NCBI GenBank assembly: GCA_013398295.1
Contig: VZSF01001437.1
Span: 191,893-255,892 of the forward strand
From: Chionis minor
Taxonomy: Eukaryota > Chordata > Aves > Charadriiformes > Chionididae
Direction of reading: 5' to 3'
Length of the DNA: 64,000 nucleotides
Notes under the pieces: generated by a model
Told to the model about the DNA's origin: nothing
Database searches by the model: none
The model's input: the letters and a program-made list of their open reading frames with translations, nothing else
In this document: one piece after another, positions 49,345 to 62,492 of the stretch
Position numbering within the stretch: position 1 is the stretch's first letter
Layout of the letters: the number at the start of each line of letters is the position of its first letter
Translations under genes and position numbers: made by a program

Positions 49345-52300
49345 CCTTGTTAACACTTGCAGAAAAGGACTTACTGGTATAATCAGTGGCTTGGAGAATC
49401 TGGCAGGGAAGATGAAGCTGAAACCATTTGCCTTATGTAGTCCAGCTAAGTGGAAGTTAAGGAAGGAGGATGTGGTCTTTTGTCCAACACAGTCAGGAGC
49501 GACTGTCTCACTGTAAGAAAACTGTTTACTTCTATCATCTGCACTCACTAACTGGGGAATGGACCAATCTATCAACAGAATATATGGATAAAAGGTGGTA
49601 CCTTTTTTTTTTGGTTTGTTTCCTTTTCAAGTTTCTTCCTTTTTTTCCACCCTTTTCTTTTGAGCCTCCTTCCCTCTCTTCTGGTCTGTAGCTAGCCCAT
49701 GTCATTTCAGGCTACAGGATATTTGGTTAGTATCAGATTTGCCCCTAGACATCTCCAGCAAAAGCCTTTCTTTTCCAGCTAGAGACATGGGCATGATAAG
49801 CTTTAAAGGGCTGTTTCAAGTTTCTGTAGAGGAGCTTTTCTGGCCTCTGGGGCTCTTTTGTCAAAGGCAAGAAGACTGCTAGAAATCCTGAGTCTTCTAC
49901 TACTTGCACAGTCTCACACGAGTGAGTCCTTGCCAGGGAGAGTTCAGTATTGGAGCACTGCGATGAGCTGGAACCATGATGCCTGATATGCAAATCACAC
50001 TAATGTGGACATGCAAAATGTAGCATAGGCAGAACTAATTGAATGGTTCAGGCTGTCACCTCTGAGTTGGCACAGGTTCCAAATCTCAGACCCACACGGG
50101 ACAGTAGAAATTACAACTTAATGCAAAACACTATTGGTCATGTAGTAGGTTTGCAGAGAGAGGATAATGCTTTCAATCACATCAGGGCATAAACACTGAA
50201 GGGGAAAAGAATTACTGAGCTGGTGGAAAGCTAAAGTTGACTTTTAATTTGGGGTTTTAATTTATGAAATGATTTAATCTATAAAAGGAAAGGCTAATTT
50301 TTTTGCTGAATTTTACTCTCTCTGGAGACAAAGCTAAAAAATAAAAATCCATGCAGAATTTGGATCATTGCCTTCTAAATATCCTTCTTTTGCTCATTGT
50401 CCTGAGGCTGTCAGTAGATGTTTTCTATGTCATTATTCAGTGTTGGCGTAGTTCCCTTCAGAGCGTTTTTTATTGTCTTTGCATGACCCTTCAGTACCTT
50501 CGGGTATGTCTGCTTCCATGGGGGCACACCGACGGAAACTCTTTGCCGGTGCTTCAAGCTGGCCATAAGTGAACTTGTGGGTTGAGAGCCATCGAGAGCT
50601 GTTAACACCATGCTGTGTCTGAGTTAGTCGGCCCAGTGGAGACAGAGCAGCATGGCTTCTGGATTGGATATACTTCCCTCTCGGCTGTGTAGAGTGTGGC
50701 GTTCAGTCCTTGTGTCTGTGGGTCCATGGGTCCATAGAGGTGTACCCCGTGCAGCAAGCGCAGTGCTCAGGCTCGCGCTGGTGAGCAGTCAGTTTTGTTC
50801 TTCCCATTGCCAGGCCGTCAGTCTGACTCTGCTGTTGTTTGCCAAGCTTTGTTGCAGCCAGGAAGCTGCCAGTGTGCAGAACAGGAGGCAGGTTGCAGCC
50901 CAGCAGCCCACCATGGCTTTTCCATGCCAGGGATGTATATGGGGATTGTCCATATGCTTGCTGATGCAAGCCACAGTAGCGGAGAGCCAGGAGGGATACT
51001 GCTGGAACGTGTTAGATCCATCCCAACTGGACAGGAGTTGAAATTACTCTTTCCCATTCTGGAGGTCAGGAGCTGCGGTCACCTGCCCAGCCTCCTCCCA
51101 GCAAGTCACCTCTGTACCAGTGAAGACTAGATGCAGCAGTGTGTGGAGCCCATTGCCACCACCTCTCTGAATAGGGACACTCCGTCAGGTAAGGTAAAAC
51201 TTGACTGTTTTATTCTGGAAGGAAACTAAACATGTAAAGTGGGGGTACCTGGATATGTTATGCAAACAGTTGGACACAGATCCTGAAAAGGGACAACGGG
51301 CAAGTTTGGGAAGTTGCTGTTATTATACACAACTGACAGAAGCAAAAAAACCCAACGTTACTCCAATGCTCTGGTTTACTTTTTATATGAGCCAAGGTAG
51401 CAGCAAATGCATCTGTCGTCGAGTCATGTTTGGTTTTTTTTTTTATTAAAACGGTGTTATCGTTCCTTACAATGCTAAGAATCTGATGGAAGGAAAAACT
51501 GAAATAAATCAAAGCAAAGATAAAGACAAGGGGTTTTAGCAGGTTCTCTCTTGCATAATAAGTGAACAATGTCTGTAGATCCCGATGTGATAGGGAGCCT
51601 TATAGAATGTAAAATCTTCTGTTGAAGTGTCCTTTCAACAGTTTTGCGCATCTTTTAAATAATGAAGCACAAACCCATCTTTTTAAAAATGAACTCTCTA
51701 TTAAATCAGAAGGGAGATGCTACAGATCAAATGAAGCAAGTGGAGAAAGGTCAGTGAAGTGTTCGTATTGCTTTGGGCTTTCTGATCCCAGGCAAACAAA
51801 GGCATCTAACAAAAGCCCTTTAAAATTGTGTCAGATACCGAGTTTTAAATATGTCAGAGAAAGTGCATGGTTGTGCTGAAAAGGCTGGTCTCCAAAAGGA
51901 TGTCCTACAGCAGACAGAGGATGTAAAGGCTGAAAGTCTGCATGTGCAGACACTGTAAATGGTCTGCTTGCAGTGCTGCTGCAGAGTGGACTCAGGCTAC
52001 CAGTCTGTGCTGGGCAAGGCTGGCATTATTGCTGGATATCACAGGGCAGAAGATGGATAACAATAAGGGAACAGAGAAGTAGAATCAGTGTTAAAAAACT
52101 GTTTGAAGGTATATTAAAATTAATCCACCCCCCACCTGCCTTGGGTCCCTGACACTGGCATGTCATAAAGATGATGAATGTCATGCTTGGGGAGGCAGCC
52201 AGCCTCATCGCCACAACAGCAACACCAAAGAAACCTTCCGTAGTGCTCCAAACTGAAGAGATGCAATGTTTTGAAAACAGTGGAATGTACACACTTCTAA

Positions 52301-54699
52301 TATTCTTCCAAACTATCACATAATGGTAATTGCGTGCACAGACATACCGAAGGACAGAATACCATGGTGGGGCACATGTCTATCCTCCATCTCAATGCAG
52401 TTTCTTGACAGCTGAGCTGGCAGCAGCCCAGCCCCACCATGGAGCTACAGTTGGAAGGAATGAAACCACCACAATTTCCTGTGGCTTTTTCACCCTGTGG
52501 CAGAAGACAAGACACCGCACAGAGGCTGTGACCAAGGAGAGAGGGGTGATCTCCACCATGAGTGGAAATTATTAGCTGTGAGTGAGATGTGTAGCTTTGT
52601 ATCATGTACCCCTCCTTGTGGGCAGGGGGAAACCCCTTCCTCCAGCAGGAAGGACTTACAACACAAACCAACACCATCTTGCAAGTGAGGTGTACATTTC
52701 CATAAGAAAAAGTGAATCAATAACATGACCTTAGGGGTGAATTTTGCATTTGAGGAAGAAGTCACCAGCCTCATTCAGTCAAAGTCAGAAGGCCAGGCTG
52801 TTCTATGAGCAATGCTAAGCAAGTCAGCATATAGTAAAGCTTTTGAAAAGCAGGGAAACAACGATTCCTTCCATATGTTTATATATCTGGAGAATGATGT
52901 GATAGGTATTCTATGTATAAGACTCCTAACAATCACCTAGTAGTAATTGCAATAGGGCTTGATGTTGCATATGCGTTTATAAACACATACTGCATCTGTC
53001 CGACCTCTTGTGCAAGACATTGCAGTTATTAAACTAAAGTGCTTAGAGCACTCCCCTGTTACAGCTAAAGTGCACAGGCACTATATGTATTATATATAGC
53101 ATCTTTTATGAAAGTAAAAGGGGGAGAAAGTATTTCACAAAGAAGATGGCAGTCATTTAAATATAAAGAATTTTTCTGAAAGAGTGGAATACCAGGGGAT
53201 GTAAAAATTGCCTTTGTATTTCAGAGATGTACATAATTTTAACTGTGTGAATAGGAAATCAATTCACAAAGGAGCATATCTACCTATGTTAATGAGTGGG
53301 AAATAACCAACAAAAATCCCATGAAAGCTTTCATGTGTTAGATGTTACCTGAGAAGACCACCTGTGCTGTAAATTCTCATTTAAAAAAAAAAAAAAAAAA
53401 GATAACTGCTCTAGAGATATTGTACTCCTGATATTTCACTAAAAGTGCTTGTCAAATAAATTGGACTACAAGGTATAAATCACATTTAATTAATGAAAAT
53501 GGACTCCTATAGCTGCTGCTGTGCAGTGAGTCAGAAGATCAAAAAAAAAATTTCTGTCATGGGATAACAGTAGTGGAAGATCATTGTCATGCAAATTGTT
53601 TTGAAGATATCAACTGATTGCTTTTCGACTAGTCTGAAAAGAATGCACTTAATTAGTTTTCAGTGCATTGCACAGCCCCTTTTGTGTGTTATTAGACCCC
53701 TTTCATATTTGCATACCTGTCAACATATAGAAAATGAGGGGGGAAAAAGCATACTTGAATAGAAAAACTGAGACAGGTCCTTTAAATTCACTTAAACATA
53801 GTAGCTGCTTTGAGAAATACAGTGATAATCTAACTAATATTCACCATTTGTATTATTGTTTCATATTTTGTTTTAAGACAGATGAAAGCAGCTCTCTGTC
53901 AGGAACTTTGCTGCTAAGGGCCACCCCTGAAAAGACATATAAGCTTCCTCTTTCCACAGATGTTGATAAAATGTATAATCTTTGAGATACATGTATGCTG
54001 AATTTTCTCTTTTAATTTTTTTCTGAAAATGTGGGAATATCTGCAGAAGGCAATGTTCAGAGACAGCAAATTAACAACTTTCCACCCTCACAGGAGATTT
54101 GTTTTACAAACCCCTTAGATTAATGTTCACCATGGGACAATTCAGATCCTAAATCAAACCAGGATCTAATTCTGTCATAATTTGGGCACAGCCCTTCAGT
54201 TTGACATGGTACAGTTAGTGATGTATCTGGGGAGCCCTTCAGGATGCATAAAAAAACTCTCAGCGTAACACACTGCAGCAGCTGGTAATCCAAGGAGACC
54301 ATGCCTGTGTTGCGCAATGGAAAGGGGGTTCAGATGGGCAGTGATTCCTGAGCTGGTGCTGACAGGTCCGGCGAGTCACAACGTACGGCACCGTGCAGGC
54401 ATCCCTGCTTACATCCAGAAGCACTACAGTGTGTTCACCCAGTGCAACCATCAGTTGATGATGGTTAAGTTGCTTTAGACCTAGGTTATTTCCTGGCCAG
54501 GAGTGTCGGTTTCATCTGCTCCAGGCTTCCAATGCTGGAGGGGGCTCTCACAGACTGATCCTGGGAGTGACATGTTCTCCACAGGAAATCATGCCGGTGG
54601 CCACTCAACAGCATAAGCCTGAAACCTCTTCCTGCAATTCACTTCTCATACCCAGGTTCATCTGTGATTGTCTGGGAAAAAGCCCTAGAGTATCTCAGC
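49345..54699. other. Intronic stretch, no gene recognised
   Basis: Somewhat GC-richer DNA at about 50600-51130 gives overlapping open frames on both strands (up to 129 codons), with no family motif. The remainder is AT-rich. Apart from the A18 tract at 53383, nothing is recognisable. Confidence 0.55.
53383..53400. repeat. Poly-A tract (A18)
   Basis: Eighteen A residues follow ...CTCATTT. No upstream retrotransposed gene or element is visible and no flanking duplication was found, so it is probably a simple homopolymer. The exact length is uncertain because such runs are error-prone. Confidence 0.85.
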
Positions 54700-55590
54700 T
54701 TGCTGCAGACTTCAGATGGACAATGAGGTGGGTGGAAAAGTGTCTAGACCATCAGGCTGTGGGTGTTGTGATCAGAGGTACAGAGTCCAGGTGGCAGACT
54801 TTGGCATGCATTAGGGATTGATATTGGGCAAATACTGCTTACCATCTTCATTGAAAACCTGAACAGTGGGGTAGAGCACTCCTGCAGCAAGCTCACGGCT
54901 GATAGCGAGTCAGGGAGAATTGGTTAATATGCTGGAGGGCAGAGCTGCAGTTCAGAGGGACCTTGCCAGGCTGGAGAAATGGGCCAGAAGGAACATCATC
55001 AAGTTCAATAAGGCAAATGCAAAGTCTTACCCCATGGGGGAATAACGCCATGCAACAGGAGAGGCTGGAGCCAGCTGGCTGGGAAGCAGCTCTGCCCTGT
55101 TTGGGGGTCCTGCTAGACATCAAGTTGAATTTGAGCCTGCAATGTGCCCTTGCAGCCACTCACAACTGTGTCCAGTTTTGAGAATCCCAGGACAAGAACA
55201 ATGTTACACACTTGACTGAGAGCAACAGGGGGCCACCAAGATGGTGAAAGGACTGGGGCACAGGAGGAGAGGAGAAGCTGGGAGAGCTGGAGGTGTTCAG
55301 AGAAGGCAAAGGGAGATCTTATCGCAGTCTTCAGTTATCTAACGGGAAGATGTAGAGAGAACAAAGCCAGACAACCTCAGGTGCACAGTGACATGGCAAG
55401 AGACACCAAACACAGGCTGGAACAAAGGAAATTCTCATTGTTTGACCACCTATGAAGGTGGTCGTCATTTGGTCACCTGCGAAGGTGGTCAAACAGAGCA
55501 GATTGTCTAGAGATGTGAGCGGGAGGTTGGACCAGAGGACTTCAGAGGTCTCTCCCAACATAGCTGATGTGCAGTTCTGTGTGTCACGAA
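54700..55590 (+). mobile_element. Old, diverged CR1 LINE, ORF2 end plus 3' end (plus strand)
   Basis: From about 54715 the sequence follows the CR1 ORF2 order in a decayed form: GACAATGAGGTGGGTGG, then 'ttgtgatcagaggtacagagtc', 'tgctggagggcagagctgcag', 'agggaccttgccaggctggag', 'gtcctgctagacatcaagttg', 'tgtgtccagttttgag' and a terminal block near 55560-55590. It is much more diverged than the copy at 28890, with many indels and stops, so it belongs to an older subfamily or insertion. It has no usable coding frame. Both ends are approximate. Confidence 0.82.
55440..55494. repeat. Nested inverted repeat inside the old CR1
   Basis: GTTTGACCACCT at 55440-55451 is the exact reverse complement of AGGTGGTCAAAC at 55483-55494. 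Inside it, GACCACCT/AGGTGGTC at 55444-55463 form 8-bp arms around 4 bases. Together they make a palindromic cruciform-type structure not expected from the CR1 consensus as I know it. It may have arisen by inverted duplication during replication. Confidence 0.65.
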
Positions 55591-56063
55591 CATCTTAGGC
55601 CCACAGGTGAATAAACATGTTGGTTTGTAGTGCTGTGACCTCTTTTGCACATTCAGAAGGAGTAAATCATGGGCAGAAAAGTCTAGCTGAATAAGTGTGC
55701 AGGGGAGCTGAGTGCATGGCTACTACAAAGGCAACAGGACTTGCATGCAATTCAGGAAATAAAGAAAGTGTGGCTCAATCATTGTGTGTAAGGATTTGAG
55801 AAGTGATTTACATATGAACAGCTCTGCATAGTTTTTATTCTGTTCCTGTAATACAGCTTCCTCTATGATGTCGTCCCTGTCTGGTCTTGTTCAGCCACAG
55901 CCTTCTCTCAGAACATAGAAACCCACAGAAAATCCAGCTTGGTACCTCTAAACTCTGCTGTGTTTTGAAACTTTGGTTCACCCTCAGGATATTGGTGCAT
56001 CTCTGGGCTCCCTTGTTTGTGCCTGCAGTCCTGATCCAAACTCCTGGGCATCAGGTTGCTTAT

Positions 56064-56165
56064 CGTAGAATCATAAAATAGTTTGGGTTGGGAGGGACCT
56101 TTCAGGGTCATCTAGTCCAAACCACCCTACAATGAGCAGGGACATCTTCAACTAGATCAAGTTGC
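56064..56165 (-). mobile_element. CR1 LINE 3'-end fragment (minus strand)
   Basis: The segment reads CGTAGAATCATAAAATAG, then TTGGGTTGGGAGGGACC and 'catctagtccaaaccaccct', the reverse complement of a CR1 3' tail. It is only about 100 bp long and diverged, with the tail on the left. Similarity ends by about 56165. Confidence 0.85.
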
Positions 56166-59100
56166 GTCTTGTTCCAGACCTTAGCTCCTTCCACCAGGCT
56201 GGACTTGCCACCCAATGGTCTATGAAATTAGAGAGCCAAAGGATTTTATTCTCTGTGCCTTGTTGTGGGGTTTTGGGTGTGTGTGTTATGACATACCTAT
56301 TTCAGCTTGGTTATTATTCTTATTTAATGTTTATCTCACAGACAAGTGACTGTTATTCCCCATAAGAAATCTCATAATTTGTGTGCAATGACAGTAGCAA
56401 TAAAGAATTCATTTGAGCAGCTTCTTTCTACTTGGCCCACTAAATTAAAGACAATCAAAAAACTAACCCATTCAATTCCTGTGCTTTTACAAGTACCAGT
56501 ATATCGTAAGTAAGAGGGCAGACTGTTAAATACAATCAGTCAAGATGAAAAATAGGAGGCTGGTGTTATCACAGCTCCCACCAGCAAGCTGGCAGTGTCA
56601 AATGTGCTTCTTTTAATCAGCTTCTCTGAAATTCAGACAACACAGCCTCAGCAGGAGGGAGAGGGATGAGCTAAGGTCAGCTGAGGGCGGAAAAGTGAGC
56701 ACTGGTGCTCTTGCAGGGATAGAGGGAGGCTTTTTTCCCCTTTGTAAACACTTTCCATTAAAAGCTGAATAGTGAGTATGCAGTGGGTTACATTCACGTT
56801 GTTCCTGTACTGAACGTGGGTTTATGCAGCACTACGCTGCGTGTGAAAGTGAGACATTCAGCTGCAAGTTTTCCAACCTCTGTCCTGGGAGCCACTCTGA
56901 AACATGCCATAGCACAACTCGGTGAGAAAGTGACAATAAAATGCCATGGGATCAACATCAAATGACAGGAAGAAAAGGATTAATTGTTTTAACTCTGCAA
57001 CTAATGTTGGATGTTCTAAGTTACCCTGAGATTTTCTGTTCAGTCCAAAGAATGATTTGTTTGGTCCGATTTTTTTTTTTAAGTTTTTTTTTTTCATACT
57101 AGATAAAGAGAATTTTCTTTTTACCATAGAATGAAAACAATCACTTTCAGATGAGTCAATAAAATAGTCCTTACCCTTCTTTTTTTCTTATCAGATTGAC
57201 TTTAAATTTGAAACAAACACAAAGGGAAAAGCACACGTTAGCAGTTTCTACTTCAACAAATACATAGTCTTTCTTCTATGTCTACTTATTTATTCACAGT
57301 CTTTCAGTGTCTCATAGATCACAGGAAGTAGAGAGCCTCTAGAGAGAATTAGGCTGCTATTATTCTACAGAATCTATCATATTTCCGGCTTTCCTCATTT
57401 TGTCTCAAACAAGGCGTGCATGGATGTGTCATTACTCACCAAGGACACGACTAGTCGTGGGTATCAGGGGGAAAGGCAGAAGAAAGCTTGAAGTGGCTCT
57501 CTGTGTCTGTGAGTGACTGAAAACACTTCCTTGGGGTCTTTTAAGCTTGCAGACACAATTAGTTAAGTTATAAAATACGCCTGAGAACATCTGGAATCCA
57601 AATGAATGCAGCCAGTCCCATTGAATTGTTAATTATGTCTACAGCATGTTAGGATTTGTTTTGGAATAAGTACTCAATGCATAATTTGTTAGCATGTTTT
57701 CAGTCTGGAGCGTGAAAAGAAATGGAAGCCTATCCCACTGTACAGTCTTTTAAAGACTCAGAAAGGTACAGGCAAATACAAGTGCTGATTGCGCAGCAGC
57801 TCTTGAGAAGATGTCTCAGATAAAGTGTATTTAGCTCTGGTTCCTAGGCTAGCAGTCAGCAGTGACGGGGAAATGGAGAAGTGGCTTTGTCTGCTGTTTT
57901 TCCAAGTGATTGCTGAATGATTTAACATGTCCTGAGTGTTTTGCCTTGCATTTTTAATGATTTTGCCTTTGCTCCTTCTGTTTGGTTTGAAGCAGGCTGT
58001 GTGTTAATTAAGAAATGTAAATACCTTTACAGAACTGTGCCTTCGGCTGCATTTTTCAAAAGCAAATGCTGTAACTGGTAGAAAACACAAGCAAGTATTC
58101 ATTCTCATAGTTACGGCCTGAAATACCCATTTCTATACAAGTATAGCTTTTAAAAGAGAGGAAATGTTGGGAGATTTTTTACCTTAAATGGAATGTAAAT
58201 TCAAATAAAAATTAGTAGTTTGTGGCTTTGATTCCTGGCTACTGGAAAGACAGCTTCTCACTCTGTGAGCTCCCATAGTGGAGGGAGTTGGTAGAGCCTT
58301 GGAAGTTGTTCCTGGAAGCCTGGAAGTTAGTGGTGGTTCCTGGTCTGCCAGGAGCCTTTCGCTGGGAGGCTCATTGCTAAGAAACTTGGTTACACAGTGA
58401 GCAGAAATAAAGCTAATGTGCAGGCATTTAGCACAGAGCTAATTGGAGTTCCATATTTCCAGCTTATGGGCAATAACACTAAGAGTTTGAAGTAAATTTT
58501 CTTCTAGGTCAGAGTTAATACGCATTGTAAAAGACAAATTTAGAACAAAATTAAAACAGCGTGCAGGTTCAAGAAATATACACTTGTGGTGCTTAATTTC
58601 CTTTTATAATTATATTGTACATATTTTTTATTTTATGATTGTATGCACACACCTTTTGACATTTCAAAATACACATGATAGTCAAAGGATTATTTGAGGT
58701 TTTACATGTGTTTGGGCCCGTAATAACAAGTAAAATGTTTGTTTTGAGTTACAGTGGAGCATCAAACTTACCTACATTATAACCTTTGAGTTACTTCTAG
58801 TAGACTTTGAGGTAGAAAAGATGAAACTGTATAACCTCCCTCTGTGCCGTGCCCTGTGGTACAGCATTATGCTGATCATTGTGCCAGTGCTCTCCTACAG
58901 ATTTTTTTAAAACCTGAAATTCTAGATTTCTCTGAAATGACAAATTCAGAGCCCAGAGTCATTTAGAAATTATTTTTCCCTGCAGGAACTTCTCTTGAAA
59001 TCAACATGTTTTCTGAATGTTTCTCTCTTAACAAACTAACAGCTGTTGTTTCAAAAGAGAAGAGAAAGAACAAACCCCATTTTTTAGAAAAACATTCAGC

Positions 59101-62100
59101 ACAAGCTCTTATTTGAGGCCTGATGCCAGGGACAGCTCTTCCCCTAAGATTTCCCTGTGGGTAATGAGCTTAGCAGAACGATAACAGTTTGCTCCTACGG
59201 GCTGTCCTTTCTTTTGCCTGCTGCGTGATTCCTAAATCCCTCCCTGCTGAGGAGGGCCACAGAGAGGCCACCAAGACCTTTCTTCTTATGAAGGAGAAGC
59301 CAAATAATCTCTAGCTCCATGTGCCCCTCTCCTCCGCCCCTTCCCAGCAGAGCTGTGTTGTGCACTGGCTATTCCCTGGCTGCACGACTCCTCCTCGCTT
59401 CCCCGCTTGCTGCAGTGCTGCCTCTACCAGACCGTAGGAGCTCTCCTAACCTTGTAAACTGAAGGGGGGCATTCATCCTCATTTCCACCCCCTCACCCCA
59501 CCTTGATATTAATCCTACTCTTCTGTCCTTGCCAATATACTATTTGGACCTTTGCTCACAACCTGCTTCAGGCTCGTTCTGCTGATCTCCCACCTTCCAG
59601 GGCTGACGTCTACCATGCAGCCATCCCTGATGAGCACAGCCATCTGCACCCATGCGTGACTCTTGCTGCTCTCCACAGACTTCGCCTTGCCCTCTGCAGA
59701 ATGATGGTGCTCGCTTACCTTCTTTGCTTCTTTGCTCTGTTTTCTTTCAACTGAGCTCTAATTGGGGTATTGTTCCTTGCTTTGTGCTTAAGGTTAAGAG
59801 GCTGAACTAATTCCCGAGGTGTTCCTCATTGAAAACGTCTCAAACACAAAGATAGTTAAACATTTATATGCCCCTTGTTACTGCTGAAAACATAAGGAAA
59901 ATACACTTTCCCTGGTGTTGTCTGTGTTTGATATTTGCCATAGTGAAATTTCTAGATTGGTATATGGCCCATTTGTGCATCGTATTTCCATTTTGAAAAG
60001 CACAGGAAAACCGAGGCCACATTGCCATGAAAAAGTAATGCTCAAATCTATAACCATACAAACTCATCCTTATAAAACAAGCTCTGATTTTGTCTCACAG
60101 CTCCCATGTCAGGTTGCTTTCACGTGGTCCTTAGTAATGAAGTGGCATCATAAACTTATTTTATGTCCTGCTCTGTAGTAAAGTACAGTGTAGTAGGTGG
60201 CAGAAGCAGGAAGTTTATATCCTCAGTCGCTTCACTATGAAAAGTATTGATCACAAACAAGAACCGTAGCCTCAACATGTCCAATTTCCAAACAGCAGAG
60301 AAAATGGAGGGGGACCAAAGAAAAGGTATGAAGAAGAGTTCACTCTTTACCAGCCCCTGCTGACTGATGGTGTGATTTGCCTATGAACAGCGGGAGGGAG
60401 TCAAGGAGGGTCTTAGACCTTCTCCTGTGCCATCCTCCCGCAAGTAGTTGGACACAGGGCTTGGACGTGTGCACATGCTCTTTGCAGAGGCATGCTGCAA
60501 GGGAATGCTGAGGGCCAGAGCTAGACCATGTGAAGTTCGGCTTCTGGTGCATGGCAAATGCTGCGTCTGCAACTCACTGCGTGCAAGTCCTGATGCAGAC
60601 AGACATGGAAGGGTGAATGATGCATCAAAAATAAGCCTGATACTGCAACTTGGACTAGCTGTGGCTTTGGAGAGGGCAGAAAACTAGTCATCCAATAAGT
60701 GTCCCTGAAGATTATGATCCCCATGTAAAATTACCGCTTTTCTCCACTGCTGAAACAGCCAGATCACATTTGCATTAAGCACAGTGGAAAATAGTGCTAG
60801 CTTTTGGACTGCTATGGTCTTTAAGCACCACCAAGAAAATATGGTTTTGTTTTCCTGCTTCAGATACTTCAGATTCTGTGGGGTATTTTCCTAGAAGATG
60901 TGCATAAATGTACTCATGACAGAAATGAAAGTCAGTAAGGCAAATATTGTTTCTCCTTTATGACAAGTGGTTTGCCTTAAATCTCTCTTCTCCTGTTTAT
61001 CCGGGGGCTTTGACGCAGTCTTGCAGGCTAAAATACAACCCCCAACAAACACTGGCGGTAAAAAAGGAAAGCAAACAGGAAAATACATTATGTCTGAGGG
61101 ATTTACTTTTTCTTGCTCTTCCTCCTTGCTTTCTCAGTGAGTGTTTCCTGCATGAAATCCTGTGGCTGTGACTGTCACACCATGGACAGACCAGCAGGGC
61201 AGGGCTTTCATGTTACTGCCCTCAGCATGGTCCCCACAGTTACTTTCGTGGGAGTTGTGGGTGGGCAGGAGAGCTGAGCTGAGCTTGGGTGGCCACTCTG
61301 GCTTTCAGATGAAGCTGTATCTCCTTCATACAAGAGGCAGTCGGTGGCTGCAGAGCTTGGACAACTGACAGACCATCCTGAGCCTGTAACCGGAGAGCTC
61401 CCGTGGTGGGAGGAATAGTAACAGACACTGAATTGCCTCTCACTAAAAAATTAAAGGAAGAGGAAAGGCTAGCACAGAGCTTCTGGACAACATAAACCAA
61501 AAGCTCTGGGGCATCACGCTGTCAGTAGGAAGAATCAGTGGCTGCAGAAAAAAGGATAAAAGCAGAGGTCAGGAGTAATCTGGAGAGCTACAAACACAGA
61601 AAGGAGAGGAGGGAGGGCGGGCAGCCTGGCACGTGCCTGCGTCGTAGATGAACACGAACCAGGTGTTGGTTCAGCCTTGTGGTCAGCAAGGCAATGGTAT
61701 GGCCCTGCTGTGTCCTGCACAGGCACAGCGGGTTGTAGGTTTGTGCACTGAGTGTGCTGTGCCTCTCCAGCCCTGCCGGACTTACTGCAGGGGCAGAGAC
61801 CCCCTCTCCTGCCTGGGGCGCCACATCCAGCACTGCCCCGGCACATCCTGTCTGCTTCTGGTATGAGACCCTTTCGGGAAACCCGGTCACCAGAAAAGAC
61901 AATTTCCTAACCTGGGGAAAAAGTTGATAGAACAGGGCCCTGCAGGTAACAAGTCAGCTTTGCGCAATCCTACTTAGCTTCTCCTCCAGCCTAGAAGGTC
62001 CTTGGCTGAGGATGCACAGCAAGGTGAAGAGACGGAACACAGAGCTCAGAACAGATAGGATGGGCTACCTGTGTAGCTCTTCATACCTTGACGGCATTTG

Positions 62101-62393
62101 TCACTGTGCAGATGGTGGAGAACCAAGACAGCGTGTAAGGCCTTCATCTGAAAGTCTTTAGTGCTGTGCATGTCAGCTTAGCCACATGCACACAGTCATC
62201 CTTGCAGAAGTGGCAGGTTGGCATCCGATACAGAAGTACTGTGCAGCATCATTCTCTGCGAAGCTCAGGATGTGTATTGTGAAATACTTATATTTTGCCA
62301 TTCTGGTATGTGTCTTAGTGACATAGTTCTGCACAATTGCAAACAGAATTATAAAACAGGTTTCTTTCTACTTTTTTTTTTTTTCTAAAACAG
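56166..62393. other. Intronic stretch, no gene recognised
   Basis: No exon or named repeat is seen before the acceptor at 62393. About 59300-59760 is pyrimidine-biased on the plus strand, and about 61240-61870 is GC-richer with overlapping frames on both strands; neither shows a family motif. A T run lies at 57070-57078. Confidence 0.55.
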
Positions 62394-62492
62394 GTCTGAA
62401 GAAAGAAGTACAAAAAGATCAGGATGCTAATAGACCAGCTGTCTCATCCCCTAAGAAATCAGCAGTAACAGCCACGAAGCTCCATTCACCAG
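62394..62492 (+). CDS. MTUS2: MTUS2-like internal exon (33 codons)
   Basis: This 99-nt exon is preceded by a long polypyrimidine tract and CTAAAACAG and followed by GTATTT. Phase is 1/1, so it joins exactly to the exon at 47243-47404. After the shared split glycine codon it reads [24 protein letters not shown] and ATKLHSPG. In MTUS2 as I recall it, the equivalent words are KKDAQKDQD, PAVSSPK and TKLHSPGY. The segment is Lys/Ser/Pro-rich and expected to be disordered, just before the coiled-coil region. The donor GTATTT is weaker than that of the previous exon. The next canonical exon, encoding the residues after HSPG, was not found before the window ends. Confidence 0.87.

Larger units (their letters stand above)
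47405..62393 (+). other. MTUS2: Intron between the two MTUS2-like exons (14,989 bp)
   Basis: The intron starts GTAAGTGC and ends in a long pyrimidine tract (thirteen Ts) and CTAAAACAG. It joins two phase-1 exons whose peptides are adjacent in the protein as I remember it, so no exon need be missing between them. It contains an LTR fragment (49146), a CR1 (54700), a CR1 tail (56064) and a poly-A run (53383). Introns this large fit MTUS2, which is a very long gene in mammals. Confidence 0.8.

Noticed and set aside
53383..53400. Poly-A run as the tail of a processed pseudogene
   Set aside because: No gene-like sequence precedes it and no flanking direct repeats were found.
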